Below are positions 54,183 through 61,886 of a stretch of DNA of 64,000 bases, one piece after another. The stretch is from NCBI GenBank assembly GCA_947588995.1, contig CANPZI010000001.1, positions 1-64,000 on the forward strand, read 5' to 3'. Under the pieces are notes generated by a model, which saw nothing but the letters and a program-made list of their open reading frames with translations, searched no databases and was not told where the DNA came from. The DNA comes from an uncultured Lachnospiraceae bacterium (GTDB lineage: Bacteria; Bacillota; Clostridia; Lachnospirales; Lachnospiraceae). Each line of letters begins with the position of its first letter. Position 1 is the stretch's first letter. Position numbers and translations under genes: made by a program.

Positions 54183-54199
54183 TTAGTGTGATATTTATA

Positions 54200-55438
54200 T
54201 TATGATTGTACCAGTTTCAACAGTTTTTTTATTACAACCTGTGTACGCTTTTTGCTTTCACAGTCTATGTGATCTAAATATCGTTCCGCAGTACAGTTTC
54301 CTAAACATAGTGGAAGTATCGGACAGGAGCCACAATCGTCAATGATCCTGTCGATATCCCAGATCGTACCTGTCCTGTCAATCCTTTCTGACCTGTCCTT
54401 GATGTTTCCAACTATATATTCTTTTTGACCTATGAGATGTCCACATATATATAATTCTCCCTTTGGTCCTATGGCATAATAATCAGGGCAACACCCCTCA
54501 CAACATAATGACCTTTTGCTTACTTTCGGTTTATTCTTTAATATATCTGACACTTTTTGAAAGTCGTCATATGCAATATGATTATCCTCTCTGATCTCAT
54601 CTGTATTTTGCGGCGCTATACTCACAATCTGTATATAAGATCTAATCTGGCATTCGCTGCGTATGAAATGAAGTAATGCTTCCACATCGTTTTTGCTTGT
54701 CTCCGATACATTGATGTGAAGTACAATCTTCAATATATCTTCACAATCCTTAATGTTCTGTATCGTCTTATAAAAATCATCTTCTGTACAGCCTTTTAAC
54801 TTTGCATAGGTTGGCGCCAGTCCATCTATGGGGATAACCACTTCATCTGTTACGCCAAGGTCTTTTAATTCCAGTGCAGTTTCTTTTGTCAGCAGCCTTC
54901 CATTCGTATACATCTTTGCACTGAATTTTATATGATTGTTGTTTAATTCTTTTGAAATGTATCTTATGATTTTCATATTGAGCAGAGGCTCTCCGCCAAA
55001 CCATTTGATTTTGAGAGGTCTTGTAAAGGAATGCTCTGCATACCTTCTTTTGATAAAGGCAATCATTTCATCTGCCGTTTCTTTCGTCATGTGTTCTGTC
55101 TGACACAAGTGCGCCTGTTCAAAGCAATAGCTGCATCTGTAATTACATGCCAGTGTCGTAAAGATTGATAAAAACATGAAATCCGCTTTTTTATGGTGCT
55201 CTTTTACATCATCCTTCAGGCGCTGAATTTCATCTAAAGATGTTGGCACAATAAAGCCTTCCTCGGCAAGATAAATTGGCACGTCACCTGTACTGATATT
55301 CTTTTTATTATGTATATCATCAAAATCAAACTTGTTCAGCCAGCGATAATGCAGCGAGTAGGTATTATAGAGCAGAAGTTTATCATCAGTTTCTTTTGCT
55401 ATGATATTGAATTGACTGTATTTGTATAATGTCTCCAT
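54200..55438 (-). CDS. Radical SAM/SPASM enzyme, substrate unknown
   Basis: A 412-residue enzyme with the radical SAM cluster CNYRCSYC (C98, C102, C105) and a C-terminal SPASM domain carrying further clusters: CCEGCCPDYYAIGPKGELYIC and CGSCPILPLCLGNC. The N-terminal about 90 residues look like the peptide-binding front end of RiPP maturases (YNTYSLHYRWLNKFDFDD). SPASM enzymes typically modify peptides or proteins (thioether or C-C bonds, sulfatase maturation). No precursor gene of usual form is beside it. The start at 55438 is preferred because the predicted promoter begins transcription just upstream. The gene has its own extended -10 promoter (55458-55463). Confidence 0.85.
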   Translation of the reverse strand: METLYKYSQFNIIAKETDDKLLLYNTYSLHYRWLNKFDFDDIHNKKNISTGDVPIYLAEEGFIVPTSLDEIQRLKDDVKEHHKKADFMFLSIFTTLACNYRCSYCFEQAHLCQTEHMTKETADEMIAFIKRRYAEHSFTRPLKIKWFGGEPLLNMKIIRYISKELNNNHIKFSAKMYTNGRLLTKETALELKDLGVTDEVVIPIDGLAPTYAKLKGCTEDDFYKTIQNIKDCEDILKIVLHINVSETSKNDVEALLHFIRSECQIRSYIQIVSIAPQNTDEIREDNHIAYDDFQKVSDILKNKPKVSKRSLCCEGCCPDYYAIGPKGELYICGHLIGQKEYIVGNIKDRSERIDRTGTIWDIDRIIDDCGSCPILPLCLGNCTAERYLDHIDCESKKRTQVVIKKLLKLVQS

Positions 55439-55457
55439 GTGTTTATCCTCTATATTC

Positions 55458-55463
55458 ATTATA
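55458..55463 (-). promoter_or_regulatory. Extended -10 element of the radical SAM gene
   Basis: TATAAT preceded by TG (TGATATAAT) on the minus strand, with a weak -35. Transcription would begin about 12 bases before the ATG at 55438, giving a very short leader. Confidence 0.55.
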
Positions 55464-55588
55464 TCATATTTTATCTTATTAACAGAGATACTTTTTATCG
55501 GTATCTCTTTACCATGATACAGACACTATATTTTTTGACATAGTGCCTGTTTTGAGATGTTTGCTATGGTTTTTAAGGTTTTGTTGCT

Positions 55589-56797
55589 TTATTTATGGTT
55601 CATTCTAAAATTTAACTGATAAAGTATATCTCTTAATTTTTGTGGTTCACCTAGCATTGCCTTATACCAACTATATCCGCAGCAGGGACAACCTGTCTTA
55701 TAGCTTACCCTATCATTTACTGCTACTTGCCACTCTCCTTGAGATCCATAAGAACAATTCGGGCATTCCCAGTAAGCTGATATTTTGCTTCCTTTTGTTA
55801 TTTCGTCTGGATTGATTTGATTTGTTGGGTGCCATTCTTTTGCGAGGTTTGGATATAGATATGCTATTGATTTTTCATATTCGATTTTACCTTTGGAATA
55901 CTCCAGTGCATTTTTTTCTACTAAGTCTATGTTTATCTCTGATATTGAGTGATTAAACAAATTTAATAAGTAATCTACTAATTTTTTGCATATTTGTTTT
56001 CTCTTTTCATATGTTTCTGGCATATGAAAGCATATAAAATTTTTTGTCCAAGTTTCTTCGTACTGGTTATCTGTATCCTCCATTATGTAAATGAAATTTA
56101 CATTATGTGCTTTGCAGTGTTCTGCTTTGGCTTTATCTCTTTCTTGATTGCCTTCATGCCAACGTGTTGGAGAGTATTCTATACAAGTATGTATTTCTGG
56201 AATTGCAACGTCATACTCGTATCCCCCGTGCTTTCCTCTTGAAATTGCCTGTGGATATATTTGTTTGAATGCCCAGTATATGAATTGTTCGGGATATGAT
56301 GTTCCATTTCCTGGATTGCAATATGGACATTTTGTTAATTTGTATGTTCTACTAACTATAGATGCTATCCACTCATGTCCTTTAGAGCATCGCCACCACA
56401 ACTCAACATTTGAACCATATGAAATATCATGTATGTCATGCTTATTGCCTTCTGCATCAATGCCTGTGTATTGTTCTTCAAATTGTTTGCCAATCTCACC
56501 ATTGTTTTGACACCATGTATAAAAACTGTTTTTTTCTGTAGTTCTGCTTTTGCTTATGTTCATTTTGACACAGGTTGGACAGTTTGTCATATAATATGTT
56601 CTTTGACCTACAGATACATGCCACTCATGTCCTTTAGAACATCTCCAAAGCATTTTATTATTAGAACCATATGGAATATCATTTATGTCATGCTTATTGC
56701 CTTCTTCATCAATGCCTGTGCATTCTGATAGAAATTTATTTCCAATATCTCCATGCTCATCACACCACTGTTTTAATGATTTGCTGCCTTTACGCAT
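55589..56797 (-). CDS. Zinc-ribbon-repeat protein with a VSR/DUF559-like nuclease core
   Basis: A 402-residue protein. Two N-terminal treble-clef/zinc-ribbon repeats contain WRCSKGHEWHVSVGQRTYYM…CPTC (about 48-75) and WRCSKGHEWIASIVSRTYKL…CPYC (about 125-150); a third, YWECPNCSYGSQGEWQ…CPCC, is near the C-terminus. Between them, residues about 165-245 resemble a PD-(D/E)XK or Vsr-type endonuclease: YPEQFIYWAFKQI, YEYDVAIPEIHTCIEYSP, and NFIYIME. Proteins of this layout occur in mobile elements, often beside restriction or homing functions. The role is inferred to be DNA binding and cutting; the ATG has GGAGG upstream. Confidence 0.78.
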   Translation of the reverse strand: MRKGSKSLKQWCDEHGDIGNKFLSECTGIDEEGNKHDINDIPYGSNNKMLWRCSKGHEWHVSVGQRTYYMTNCPTCVKMNISKSRTTEKNSFYTWCQNNGEIGKQFEEQYTGIDAEGNKHDIHDISYGSNVELWWRCSKGHEWIASIVSRTYKLTKCPYCNPGNGTSYPEQFIYWAFKQIYPQAISRGKHGGYEYDVAIPEIHTCIEYSPTRWHEGNQERDKAKAEHCKAHNVNFIYIMEDTDNQYEETWTKNFICFHMPETYEKRKQICKKLVDYLLNLFNHSISEINIDLVEKNALEYSKGKIEYEKSIAYLYPNLAKEWHPTNQINPDEITKGSKISAYWECPNCSYGSQGEWQVAVNDRVSYKTGCPCCGYSWYKAMLGEPQKLRDILYQLNFRMNHK

Positions 56798-56884
56798 ATG
56801 TTACATCCTCCAATATTATAAAAAATCAATTATGATATTAAATATTGAAGATGCTTGTTTTTCGGATATGCGATTTATTTTTGT

Positions 56885-56913
56885 TTGACAATTCGTCAAA
56901 TTATGTTAGTATT
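56885..56913 (+). promoter_or_regulatory. Promoter of the toxin mRNA, locus 3
   Basis: TTGACA (56885-56890) followed after 17-19 bp by AGTATT/TATTTT. The -10 is weak, but it is placed about 110 bases before the toxin start, as in the other two loci. Confidence 0.5.
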
Positions 56914-57020
56914 TTCTTAGGACTACAAGACGGTAGGCGGTTAGCCCTCTACGGAGGGACTGTGACCCTCCGATTACATAGAAACTCGCAAGAGAATCTA
57001 AGAAAGGAGGGCTGAAGCTT

Positions 57021-57125
57021 ATGTTGACTATAGAAGGACTGTTGGCAGTGCTCAGTTTTGGACTGACATGCTTTAGTATCGGATATGCCATCGGACGCAA
57101 AGATATTAACAAGACACAACAATAG
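57021..57125 (+). CDS. Small hydrophobic type I toxin (putative holin-like toxin), locus 3
   Basis: A 34-residue peptide (MLTIEGLLAVLSFGLTCFSI…) with one membrane helix and a basic, polar tail; it belongs to the same group as the two tandem toxins but is clearly divergent in sequence. The leader holds AGCCCTCT (56943-56950), GGAGGG (56953-56958), CCCTCC (56966-56971) and then the Shine-Dalgarno AGGAGGGCT (57005-57013). The first of these is an exact anti-Shine-Dalgarno. A terminator stem follows at 57200-57223. Confidence 0.72.
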   Translation: MLTIEGLLAVLSFGLTCFSIGYAIGRKDINKTQQ

Positions 57126-57230
57126 CCGCCCTGTCTGCAAAACTGTGCGGCTATTGTAGCTAAACATATTGCGGGCTAACCGTCTATCGGTAGTCCGTTG
57201 GGCATCTGTTACCGCAGATGCCCTTCTTTA
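57105..57230 (-). ncRNA. Predicted antitoxin RNA of toxin locus 3
   Basis: On the minus strand TTGCAG (57259-57264) and TACATT (57236-57241) are 17 bp apart. An RNA from about 57230 runs over the toxin 3' region and can end at the stem ACAATAGCCGC (57119-57129) with 57147-57157. It shares GACGGTTAGCCC with the toxin leader. The same convergent, 3'-overlapping layout and TACATT -10 as in loci 1 and 2. Confidence 0.62.
57200..57230 (+). terminator. Terminator of the locus 3 toxin mRNA
   Basis: GGGCATCTG (57200-57208) pairs with CAGATGCCC (57215-57223), followed by TTCTTTATG. Confidence 0.7.
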
Positions 57231-57270
57231 TGTTTAATGTAACATAATATTTAGATTACTGCAAGTGTTT

Positions 57271-58959
57271 TTATTCGGCTGTTATGCCTGACATATCTAC
57301 ACAGTCACCACAATAGCAATCACTTGTATCTACCCAATCTGGTATATTTAAACCTGATAGATCACAGTAAGCATTATTATCATCTGCTGTGACATTACTT
57401 GGTGTCTGGGCTGTGGAGCCACTCTGACTGCTTGTGCTTGTATCTTTGTTGCTGCTGGTGCTTACTTTTGAGTCAGATAATAAACTACCACTAACCATCT
57501 GTGTGCTATTATCATCTGTCTTTATGACATACCAGAACTTACCATTGTCCGCTGTTACTTTACCATTGACTGTAACTTCCTGATTTGTAGTCAGCTGCGC
57601 TACTGCATCGTAATCAGTTGAGGGACCACTACGCACATTACAAGTTTGTGTTGCATACATTGTCTTCTCTGGTATAGATTCAATGTCAAACTCATCTGTT
57701 ACCTCTGCCTCTGACTCTTCTGCCAGTTCATTAATCAATTCATCCTCTGACATACCGTCTTCATGAGAGATTGATCCTGCATTACCAAGGTCGCTTTCTG
57801 TGGTTACTTCAATGCTGTCTGCTGTATTAGCTGTGTTGTCTGTGCTTTGAACGCTTGTAAGGGCGAAGTCGAATTGCTCTATGCCTGTTTCTAACTTTAA
57901 GGCTTCTGTTATCAGCTTTATCGCCTCATACTTTGTAATGCCCTCGTCCCAGCGTGTATCAGCGCCTATTAAACCTTTATTATAGGCTACCTTCAGAGCG
58001 TTGTATATCGTGCTTGGTACGCCTTGGTCAGGATTTTGCAGGGCATAAACTATCTCATAGTCCCTGTAGTATTCTTTTTCCGTCCCGTCCTCAATGAATT
58101 TCTGCTGCTCCGCTATGTTTCCACCGTCATTACAGTCATTGAACTGTGCCGTTATGCTCCCTACTTTGCTTAAATCAGATGCAAAAAATCTGTTGATAAT
58201 CAGATAATAAGCCTCGCCCCTTGACATTACTCCGTTATAGGTCTTGTTATTCAATGACTTGCTGTCTGTATCAAGGTAGCTGTATTCCGCTTCCTGCTCT
58301 GCAAACACATTAAAAGCTGACTCCCCAACAAGGGTGTTGAACTCTTCTGACGCAGCGAGTGTTTCATCTACCTGCAGTTCAGACCTTGCTACCATCGTCA
58401 TAAACTCTTTTCTTGTAAGCGCATCATCCGCATTTGCCGCACCGTCCGCACTGTCAGGTAGTATATTGAAATAAGCGTTGAGCGCCATGTAAAATGCCTT
58501 GTCCGCATCTTCTGCCGCATCCACGTCCGTATAAACCGTATCAGCTGCCCCTGCAAGAGTGTTTATGATGTCTGTATCCTGCAGCATATCAATAAACGCT
58601 TTGTTATGCAGAGCCACCCTCAATGTATTATTGTTTTCATTGTTGCCCTGCGCATCCACATACAAACACCCGTCTTTTCCATCCCCTGTAATGGTGATCT
58701 TTAAGGTGTCATCCCATTGTGCCCTCATGGACTCCTGACTGGTCAGTGATGCCAGAATGATCCATGCAAGGGCACTCTCATCTGCCTCACTGTAATTCTC
58801 TGGCACAGCGATCTCAATCTCTATGGTATCCCCATTGTTTATCATCTTCAGCAGTTCTGACTGTGACATTGCTCCGCAGCCCATTAACTGCGATGCGATG
58901 ATTGCCATTGTTATTGTTGGCACTGTTATTCTTTTTACTGTGATTCGTTTTGATTTCAT
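57271..58959 (-). CDS. SH3-domain lipoprotein with SLH-like repeats
   Basis: A 562-residue lipoprotein: lipobox LMGC at about residue 24, then a mixed domain, then three segments resembling S-layer homology repeats (ALTRKEFMTMVARSE, VMSRGEAYYLIINRFF, GITKYEAIKLITEAL). An SH3b domain follows (TCNVRSGPSTDYDAVAQLT, about 430-480). The C-terminus has a Ser/Thr-rich stretch and a short Cys-rich end (CYCGDCVDMSG). The expected location is the outer face of the membrane, binding peptidoglycan. It is in the element, with a consensus promoter; the ATG at 58959 has GGGGAGG upstream. Confidence 0.82.
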   Translation of the reverse strand: MKSKRITVKRITVPTITMAIIASQLMGCGAMSQSELLKMINNGDTIEIEIAVPENYSEADESALAWIILASLTSQESMRAQWDDTLKITITGDGKDGCLYVDAQGNNENNNTLRVALHNKAFIDMLQDTDIINTLAGAADTVYTDVDAAEDADKAFYMALNAYFNILPDSADGAANADDALTRKEFMTMVARSELQVDETLAASEEFNTLVGESAFNVFAEQEAEYSYLDTDSKSLNNKTYNGVMSRGEAYYLIINRFFASDLSKVGSITAQFNDCNDGGNIAEQQKFIEDGTEKEYYRDYEIVYALQNPDQGVPSTIYNALKVAYNKGLIGADTRWDEGITKYEAIKLITEALKLETGIEQFDFALTSVQSTDNTANTADSIEVTTESDLGNAGSISHEDGMSEDELINELAEESEAEVTDEFDIESIPEKTMYATQTCNVRSGPSTDYDAVAQLTTNQEVTVNGKVTADNGKFWYVIKTDDNSTQMVSGSLLSDSKVSTSSNKDTSTSSQSGSTAQTPSNVTADDNNAYCDLSGLNIPDWVDTSDCYCGDCVDMSGITAE

Positions 58960-59322
58960 GTGCTGGTATCCTCCCCTAAACAATTTTTATTATACGTCCC
59001 ATACCTGATTTTTGCAATCAAAATAAAATCTGTCTCTATCTGTTTATTCTGTATCATTTCAGGTTTTTATTTTTTTACATATCAGGTCTTTCCCCGATCA
59101 AGTTGTCCTGACCGATTTGGTCAAAATATCATTTAGAAATATCCGTTTATTCCCTTATGCGTCTCTGCTTCCTTCCTCTTTTTAATAACATATGTTATAT
59201 ATTATTTCCCTCACCTTTCAAAAGGGTTAAATGATTCTCATATGTAAGACAAACTTTTTTTCTGATGCAGTGCGCTTATCATTTAAGGGACTCCGGATCA
59301 CTCCAAAGCCCCTTAAAATCAA
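58960..59322. other. Intergenic AT-rich stretch with promoter
   Basis: Holds the promoter at 58989-59017, a palindrome TAACATATGTTA near 59190, and a weak stem after the DUF5688 gene (AAGGGG with CCCTT, about 59283-59316). No gene was found. Confidence 0.45.
58989..59017 (-). promoter_or_regulatory. Promoter of the SH3-domain lipoprotein gene
   Basis: On the minus strand, TTGCAA (59012-59017) and TATAAT (58989-58994) are separated by exactly 17 bp, about 30 bases from the ATG at 58959. Confidence 0.75.
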
Positions 59323-60225
59323 TTATGCAACAGTTATAGAGTGCCCGTCATACTTATAAACCTGATCAGCAAGAACCTCTTCCTCTTCAAGCTGCGTCTC
59401 ATTCACATACTGCACAATGGCCTTTAATTCCACCGCCGCATTCTCATCTTTTTCAGGTATTGCAATTACCTCATGCAGACTGCTCGGCAATATGAAGAAA
59501 CTGCCAATGTCGTTAAACATTTTTTTCATAAAAGCCTTATCTGCTATGACCGATGCGCCATACTGCCTATCCCTGCTGGTCAATACATACATCTCCGGCA
59601 CCGCTTCTTTTGTACTGTCCAGAAATTCCATATTGACGCTGTCACCCTTCGCTGCCAGACATTCCGACAGCACCTCAAACAAACTTCTGCATATCGGTTC
59701 CTTCAGACGCTTGTTGTTCTCTTTTGCACAGGCCCACAGGGTTTCTTCATCTGCTGACCATGTATCCATCAGCGTATTCGTGATCCGAGCACTTGCCGAT
59801 GAACCGTCTTCCATGTTATCCAGCATGATCCTGTATACAACAGCAAGATCTTCAGCCAGTTCCCTATGCGGCGCTTCCCGGAGCAGTTCTTCATTCATAT
59901 GCATATTAACGGCAACATAAATGATCCTGTCCCTGATACTGTCGAAATCCATAATGCTTTTAACGTCAAAATGAAACTCATTTTGACGATACTCATTCAT
60001 TATCTCTGCCACTATTTCTTCCATGTCATGACACTTCTCATACATATCAAAGAACGGCTCAAGATAAATCACGGGCGATGCATCCGCTCTCTTGTCCTTG
60101 ATCAGCACTCCTGTACGCTGAACGGAATTGTTCTTACGCACCGTATGAATTTCTACGTCCAGCTGCCCGTTAAACCTGTTTCGCAGTAAACTTACTGTTT
60201 GTTCTGCAAAGTCCTTATATTCCAT
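59323..60225 (-). CDS. DUF5688-family protein
   Basis: A 300-residue soluble protein of the DUF5688 family, common in Lachnospiraceae and often on mobile elements. Recognisable segments are YLEPFFDMYEKCHDMEEIV, VKSIMDFDSIRDRIIYVAVN and YVLTSRDRQYGASVI. No catalytic motif is visible and no function is established. The ATG at 60225 gives the best spacing to AGGAGG; an ATG at 60228 is also possible. Confidence 0.82.
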   Translation of the reverse strand: MEYKDFAEQTVSLLRNRFNGQLDVEIHTVRKNNSVQRTGVLIKDKRADASPVIYLEPFFDMYEKCHDMEEIVAEIMNEYRQNEFHFDVKSIMDFDSIRDRIIYVAVNMHMNEELLREAPHRELAEDLAVVYRIMLDNMEDGSSASARITNTLMDTWSADEETLWACAKENNKRLKEPICRSLFEVLSECLAAKGDSVNMEFLDSTKEAVPEMYVLTSRDRQYGASVIADKAFMKKMFNDIGSFFILPSSLHEVIAIPEKDENAAVELKAIVQYVNETQLEEEEVLADQVYKYDGHSITVA

Positions 60226-61138
60226 CATTGTCACCTCCTTTCCTTACCGGGATTGGGATTGTAACGCTCCGGCGCACATAAATCAACCATGTTTTTCAAT
60301 TTTTTATAAAGTTCCATCAAAAAAAGACAACAGATCTATCTCTGCTGTCCTTTGCACAAACTATGCTTTACTTATAAACATCTGCTGCAGGATTTATAAC
60401 CAATCCTGCACATATCCTTCAGTTATAATGTATTTATGTTCCTTATAATGTTTATATAACTTTTATCTATATGTAACCATTCCCTATAAAGAGACATATC
60501 TTGTAATTTATCTTTGTCCGCTTTGCAAATACCAGAGCATACTGCTTTTGTTATAAACGTTTATATAACTCTCATCAACTGCTGCAGTTTCATAATACAA
60601 TGATATTCACAATCTGCTTATGCTTATTTGTTAGTAGTTATTTTTTATTGATTTTGTTATAAACAATTATATTGAGTATTATAACAGTTATTCATACAGT
60701 AAACATTAATGGGGGATTGTATAGGATAATACCATTATGGTCGATTTTTTGGCATACCTGTTTTTACACTTATGCAGGACATTAGTACCCTGTGTATTCT
60801 TTTTGACCGCATCATGCATTTCATTAGTATTATAGGATTTGTATACATCTTACGCTTACCGCACCTCTCCATACTGTTTCTGTTTTTTTTAATAATGTTT
60901 CATTTTCCAAAATAGGAGTTTCTTCCCTTTCATTATTACTGCTTATTCAGCACAAACCGCCACGCAGCTATCTATCCCAAAAATAAGAGTCAGCTCATGA
61001 TCTCTGTTATACTATATAATATAATGATCGATCTGCACCTTCTTATTGCCGGATGATAACCCATACGATGATATCTTTATTTATATGATCCGTATCCGCT
61101 CATCAGCAGACCTATCATCACCTGCACGCCAACCGCAT
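60226..61138. other. Long AT-rich gene-free stretch with repeated motifs
   Basis: About 900 bases without a supported gene. It contains near-repeats of a GTTATAAAC/GTTTATATAAC motif at 60451-60460, 60550-60569 and 60656-60671, several in inverted pairs, and a minus-strand terminator (about 60321-60355) with CTGTTGTC followed by seven T. Such iteron-like AT-rich stretches can be replication or transfer origins, but no relaxase or replication gene is present to support that. Confidence 0.4.
60321..60356 (-). terminator. Rho-independent terminator in the gene-free stretch
   Basis: GGACAGCAG with CTGTTGTC (8 bp, one G:U) around an eight-base loop, then seven T on the minus strand. No gene ends directly before it on this strand (the nearest upstream stop is at 61139), so it may end an RNA started in the gene-free stretch. 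Confidence 0.65.
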
Positions 61139-61639
61139 CTACCAGAACAGATCCATGATTTTATCCCACATCTCCACACTGAGTTCAATTCTATCATCAT
61201 GTACTCTGTCTGCATCATAAGCCGTTTCTTCTTTTTTACGTTTAATCACATTGTAAATTGTGCTTTTCCCCAACCCCGTTGCTTCTACTATTTCTTTCAC
61301 AGAGCTTCCTGCGCAGTAATGAAGCCAAATCTTAAGCTCATCACACGCATCTTTATGCGCCAGTTTTGCCCCCTTGTTCAATCTTCCCTTCTCATCTCTT
61401 TTTATATTGCGCTTTTTCTCAAATTCCTTGCGCCGCTGCTCTCTGTAATACCGTTCTTCTTCTTCCGGCGGCCACTCCCATTCCTCAAACTCATCGCCCC
61501 ATCTATTGTCGCTTGGATAATAAGAATCATCGGGAAGTTCATCAAGGCTCACATTAAAAAAATTAAAGCTCGCCTCCTTGAATCGTATATCGTTCCGTAC
61601 GCTGTTCTCTGTAAAATATCCATATTTTTTATCAAGCAT
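61139..61639 (-). CDS. Helix-turn-helix protein, probable element regulator
   Basis: A 166-residue protein. The N-terminal about 90 residues are acidic and aromatic (EEWEWPPEEEERYYREQRRK); the C-terminal part has a recombinase/resolvase-type helix-turn-helix: SSVKEIVEATGLGKSTIYNV (residues about 113-132). The ATG at 61639 has AGGAG upstream. The region upstream contains four GGTAAT repeats that may be its operator (61722-61815). Target genes are unknown; autoregulation is inferred. Confidence 0.7.
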   Translation of the reverse strand: MLDKKYGYFTENSVRNDIRFKEASFNFFNVSLDELPDDSYYPSDNRWGDEFEEWEWPPEEEERYYREQRRKEFEKKRNIKRDEKGRLNKGAKLAHKDACDELKIWLHYCAGSSVKEIVEATGLGKSTIYNVIKRKKEETAYDADRVHDDRIELSVEMWDKIMDLFW

Positions 61640-61721
61640 GCCGCATTCTCCTTTCTTCTGCCAGCTTAAATTCCTTCAGGATAGACAGGATAATATTTAA
61701 TGAAGTGTTTTTCTTATATTT

Positions 61722-61815
61722 GGTAATACCCGTCCTTTACATGCCTTTTACAGCAAAAACGGCGCACATAAGTGCGCCGAATGAGTCATGGTAATTTTGG
61801 TAATTTGGTAATACC
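61722..61815. promoter_or_regulatory. GGTAAT repeat cluster upstream of the HTH gene
   Basis: GGTAATACC occurs at 61722-61730 and 61807-61815, and GGTAAT also at 61790 and 61799, the last three being 9 and 8 bases apart. GGTAnTACC is a small dyad. The Dam terminator (61760-61779) lies between them. Confidence 0.55.
61755..61780 (-). terminator. Terminator after the adenine methyltransferase gene
   Basis: A perfect 8-bp GC-rich stem CGGCGCAC/GTGCGCCG with a four-base loop, followed on the minus strand by TTTTTG. Confidence 0.85.
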
Positions 61816-61886
61816 CTCTTTCATAAACATCTGCATATGGTTATTATATCATCATATCCTCCGTTTTTCCATACCTTTTTAATAAT

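Noticed and set aside
54065-54199. RiPP precursor for the radical SAM enzyme in the gap downstream
   Set aside because: The only frame is 17 codons, has no cysteine, and lies across the terminator stem.
61046-61669. A 207-codon plus-strand frame opposite the HTH gene
   Set aside because: Hydrophobic, low-complexity antisense of an acidic protein; no ribosome binding site.
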